Below are positions 6,505 through 8,146 of a DNA stretch of 8,146 nt, one piece after another. Every line of letters starts with the position of its first letter. Position 1 is the stretch's first letter. The position numbers were made by a program, and so were the translations under genes. A model generated the notes under the pieces. The model searched no databases, was not told the origin of the DNA, and was given only the letters and a program-made list of their open reading frames with translations. The DNA comes from JBGSYJ01 sp041748075 (GTDB lineage: Bacteria; Acidobacteriota; Thermoanaerobaculia; Gp7-AA8), in contig JBGTDX010000048.1 in the NCBI GenBank assembly GCA_041748075.1, forward strand, positions 1-8,146, written 5' to 3'.

Positions 6505-7238
6505 CGGGCGAATGCGCGTTCCAGGTCTTTCGCGGCGACGGCTCCGGCGGAGAGTTGAAGGAATACGAAGTTCCTGTCGCGACCGGGATGGTCGTACTCG
6601 ACGCGATTCACTGGATCCAGGCGTATCGTGCCCCAGATCTCGCGTGCCGTTGGAATTGCAAGGCGGCGCGGTGCGGCTCCTGCAGCGCCGAGATCAACGG
6701 CCGCCCGAAACTGATGTGCAAGACCCGCCTCGACGATTTTCCCCAGGGGACGACGATCGTGGTGAGGCCGATGCGCGCGTTTCCGGTCATGAAAGACCTC
6801 GTCACCGACGTCAAGAGCAGTTACGCGATGGCGAAAAAAATCACCCCGTTCACGCCGAAGAAAAACGCGGAGTGGAAATGGTATCAGGAGGACATCGATC
6901 GGGTGCAGGAGTTCCGCACGTGCATTCAGTGCTTCCTCTGTCAGGACGTCTGCCACGTTCTCCGCGAGCATGACAAGCACGATGTGTTCGGCGGGCCGGC
7001 ATTTTTCGTTCAGGTGGCGGCGCTCGCGATGCATCCGATGGATGATGCCGATCGGACGGCTCTTCTCAAAGAGAGTCTCGGCCTCGGACTTTGCAACATC
7101 ACGAAGTGCTGCACGGAAGTCTGTCCGGAGGAGATTCACATCACCGACAACGCGATCATTCCTCTCAAGGAGCGCGTGGTCGACCGGTTCTACGATCCGC
7201 TGGCCTGGCTGTGGCGGAGAATCCGATGGAAGGAGTGA
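6501..7238 (+). CDS. sdhB: Succinate dehydrogenase/fumarate reductase iron-sulfur subunit
   Basis: This subunit carries electrons from FAD to the membrane anchor through three clusters. It has 245 residues. The plant-type ferredoxin domain has Cys53-x4-Cys58-x2-Cys61-x11-Cys73 for [2Fe-2S]. The C-terminal domain has CIQCFLCQDVCH (Cys141, 144, 147, 151) and CNITKCCTEVCP (Cys198, 203, 204, 208). By family convention Cys141/144/147/208 bind [4Fe-4S] and Cys151/198/204 bind [3Fe-4S]. Two details differ from enterobacterial SdhB: His152 replaces the Pro that usually follows the fourth Cys, and Cys203 is extra, beside Cys204. As I recall, NITKCCTEVCP also occurs in the mycobacterial Sdh1 protein. 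Its ATG overlaps the sdhA TGA by four bases (ATGA), with AGGAG 5 nt upstream, indicating translational coupling. Confidence 0.95.
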   Translation: MTGECAFQVFRGDGSGGELKEYEVPVATGMVVLDAIHWIQAYRAPDLACRWNCKAARCGSCSAEINGRPKLMCKTRLDDFPQGTTIVVRPMRAFPVMKDLVTDVKSSYAMAKKITPFTPKKNAEWKWYQEDIDRVQEFRTCIQCFLCQDVCHVLREHDKHDVFGGPAFFVQVAALAMHPMDDADRTALLKESLGLGLCNITKCCTEVCPEEIHITDNAIIPLKERVVDRFYDPLAWLWRRIRWKE

Positions 7239-7241
7239 ACC

Positions 7242-7739
7242 ATGTTCGAGCTCAAGCCGCTTTCGAAGGAGTCGATTCCGAAAGCTCTCGAGAAAGCCGA
7301 TCGCTACCGACTGCTGAACGAGCCTGCCGAGGCCGAAAGCATCTGCCTCGACATTCTCGCGGCCGATCCCGACAACCAGCGCGCACTGGTCGTGATGATT
7401 CTCGCGGTGAGCGACCAACTCGATCATGAGGGGTTCGTCGTCGGGGAGCATCAGACCAACGAACTGTTCATGCGACTTCACGACGATTACGAGCGCGCGT
7501 ACTACACAGGCGTTCTCTGCGAGCGGCGCGGCAAGGCGACGCGCGGACGGCCCATTCCGGAGTCGGTTGCGTACGAGTGGTTCCGCGAGGCGATGAGCTG
7601 GTACGAGAAGGCGGAAACGATCCGCCCTCCGGGCAACGACGACGCGATTCTGCGCTGGAACACCTGCGCGCGGATCGTCGCGCACAACCGCGGCCTTCAA
7701 CCGAGCCATGAGGAGCGCGTCGAGCCGTATCTGGAGTAG
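7242..7739 (+). CDS. Small TPR-repeat protein, last gene of the complex II operon
   Basis: This is a 165-residue soluble protein with no signal peptide or membrane segment. Residues 12-52 or so form a TPR-like helix pair (ALEKADRYRLLNEPAEAESI, then CLDILAADPDNQRAL). A second pair lies near 112-145 (AYEWFREAMSWYEKAETIRP, PGNDDAILRWNTC). The middle is rich in acidic and aromatic residues. TPRs bind proteins, so a role in assembly, flavinylation or stability of the complex, or in regulation, is possible; none is shown by the sequence. It starts 3 nt after the sdhB stop, behind a strong Shine-Dalgarno (GGAAGGAG, 7228-7235, 6-nt spacing) embedded in the end of sdhB, so it is almost certainly co-transcribed. 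Six Cys/His residues are scattered without a metal-binding pattern. I recall similar proteins beside complex II genes in other bacteria but cannot verify that here. Confidence 0.85.
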   Translation: MFELKPLSKESIPKALEKADRYRLLNEPAEAESICLDILAADPDNQRALVVMILAVSDQLDHEGFVVGEHQTNELFMRLHDDYERAYYTGVLCERRGKATRGRPIPESVAYEWFREAMSWYEKAETIRPPGNDDAILRWNTCARIVAHNRGLQPSHEERVEPYLE

Positions 7740-7930
7740 CGCACGAGTCGCGCGAGCGTTCGACGATCAGCAGACGCTGCGTAACCCGCATTTCTCACAC
7801 CGTTTCGTCGCGAGGAGACGGAGAGCGGCCTGGATGCGAGGCACGGCGAATTTCGCACACCTGAAAGCCGCCGCACATTCGGCATGAATCGGTCATTGGT
7901 GCCGATGAGAGCAGCCACCGGGTGACCTTG

Positions 7931-7947
7931 GGGTCGCAGCTTCAGTC
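7931..7947. repeat. Second copy of a 17-bp REP-like sequence, inverted relative to 3503-3519
   Basis: GGGTCGCAGCTTCAGTC is the exact reverse complement of 3503-3519; identity stops at both ends. A 17-bp exact match is not expected by chance in 8 kb. The core AGCTTCAGTC also occurs at 3438-3447. The sequence lies about 140 nt upstream of a RAYT gene, whose relatives act on REP sequences. It may be a degenerate REP half; no matching partner arm is seen next to this copy. Confidence 0.6.
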
Positions 7948-8066
7948 GATCATGAGATCAACACGCCCTCTACTCACTGTGGACGCGTGCCGCTCATCGC
8001 ATCAGAACTTTCCATTCCGAGGAGCTTTTCGGCGTGATTTCGTAGAAATGTTTGCGATTCTCCGAG

Positions 8067-8083
8067 ACCGAGGGATCCTCGGT
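8067..8083 (+). promoter_or_regulatory. Hairpin overlapping the ribosome-binding site of the RAYT gene
   Basis: ACCGAGG (8067-8073) and CCTCGGT (8077-8083) pair perfectly around a 3-nt GAT loop and end 2 nt before the ATG at 8086. The only Shine-Dalgarno-like sequence, GAGGG (8070-8074), lies in the left arm and loop, so the stem would hide it. This could limit transposase translation. The dyad is seen directly; control is inferred. Confidence 0.4.
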
Positions 8084-8085
8084 GC

Positions 8086-8146
8086 ATGGCACGAGCACTA
8101 CGCGTCGAGTATCCCGGAGCGCTGTATCACGTCACCTCGCGCGGCA
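8086..8146 (+). CDS. REP-associated tyrosine transposase (RAYT, Y1_Tnp family), N-terminal fragment
   Basis: The first 20 codons, MARALRVEYPGALYHVTSRG, match the characteristic N-terminus of the Y1 transposase (TnpA-REP) family, in which a hydrophobic-YHV-x-SRG strand opens the HUH nuclease fold. The window ends here, so the HUH motif and catalytic tyrosine cannot be checked. RAYTs are usually single-copy, domesticated-looking enzymes linked to spread of REP palindromes, and REP-like sequence is present upstream. The ATG at 8086 is the only start fitting the family. Its ribosome-binding site is weak and lies within a hairpin. Confidence 0.85.
   Translation, partial: MARALRVEYPGALYHVTSRG

Larger units (their letters stand above)
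7740..8085. other. Intergenic region between the complex II operon and the RAYT gene
   Basis: These 346 bases hold no recognisable gene. No clear intrinsic terminator follows the TPR gene. An imperfect direct repeat with 60-bp spacing is present (ATTTCTCACACC at 7790-7801, ATTTCGCACACC at 7850-7861). A weak dyad ATCGG/CCGAT lies near 7888-7906. The 17-bp REP-like sequence is at 7931-7947. A hairpin at 8067-8083 precedes the transposase start. Confidence 0.5.

Noticed and set aside
4134..7238. A 1034-codon open frame in + frame 3 across sdhA and ending with sdhB
   Set aside because: Its first 790 or so codons are an Arg/Ser-rich out-of-frame reading of sdhC and sdhA. Only the part from 6501 is real (SdhB). 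Long open frames arise easily in GC-rich genes.
4759..7709. Minus-strand open frames 4759-5835 and 6369-7709
   Set aside because: They mirror sdhA, sdhB and the TPR gene, which are strongly supported on the plus strand. No motif or ribosome-binding site was seen.
1..8146. Search for CRISPR arrays, tRNA or rRNA genes and defence genes
   Set aside because: No regularly spaced repeats, cloverleaf with TTCRANNC arm, rRNA signature or defence-system motif was found by eye.

Overview
The window reads as a high-GC chromosomal fragment from a soil-type bacterium. Acidobacteriota, or another phylum rich in TonB receptors and REP transposases, is my best guess, at low confidence. The TonB-dependent receptor indicates a diderm. 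The closest match I recall for the respiratory complex is actinobacterial (mycobacterial Sdh1), which makes the combination of interest. No rRNA, tRNA or CRISPR array is visible.

Layout. Positions 1-2134 (+) hold the C-terminal three quarters or so of a TonB-dependent outer-membrane receptor. It is cut by the window edge and changes reading frame near 417. A perfect 14-bp hairpin at 2144-2181 closes it. Positions 2182-2539 contain no convincing gene. Positions 2540-3366 (-) are a decayed IS110-family transposase with an N-terminal deletion, a one-base frameshift and an internal stop. Positions 3367-3691 are non-coding and rich in inverted repeats, including REP-like sequence and possibly the non-coding end of the IS110 element. 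Positions 3692-3850 may be the tail of a lost gene.

Positions 3928-7739 (+) form one tight operon of four genes. The first three are a five-helix membrane anchor, a flavoprotein and an iron-sulfur protein, together a complete succinate:quinone oxidoreductase (complex II) of the mycobacterial Sdh1 type (type F). The fourth is a small TPR protein. Gene junctions are 0 nt, a 4-nt ATGA overlap, and 3 nt. The flavoprotein oxidises succinate, electrons pass through three Fe-S clusters in SdhB, and the anchor delivers them to quinone, probably through a membrane-embedded Rieske-type [2Fe-2S] cluster instead of haem. The TPR protein has no known role; its position suggests assembly, stability or regulation.

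Positions 7740-8085 are intergenic and carry a 17-bp sequence that matches, in inverted orientation, a site at 3503-3519 on the other side of the operon. At 8086 the window ends in the first 20 codons of a REP-associated tyrosine transposase (RAYT). The most interesting points are the type F complex II with its linked TPR gene, and the REP-like inverted repeats that bracket it beside a RAYT and an IS110 remnant.
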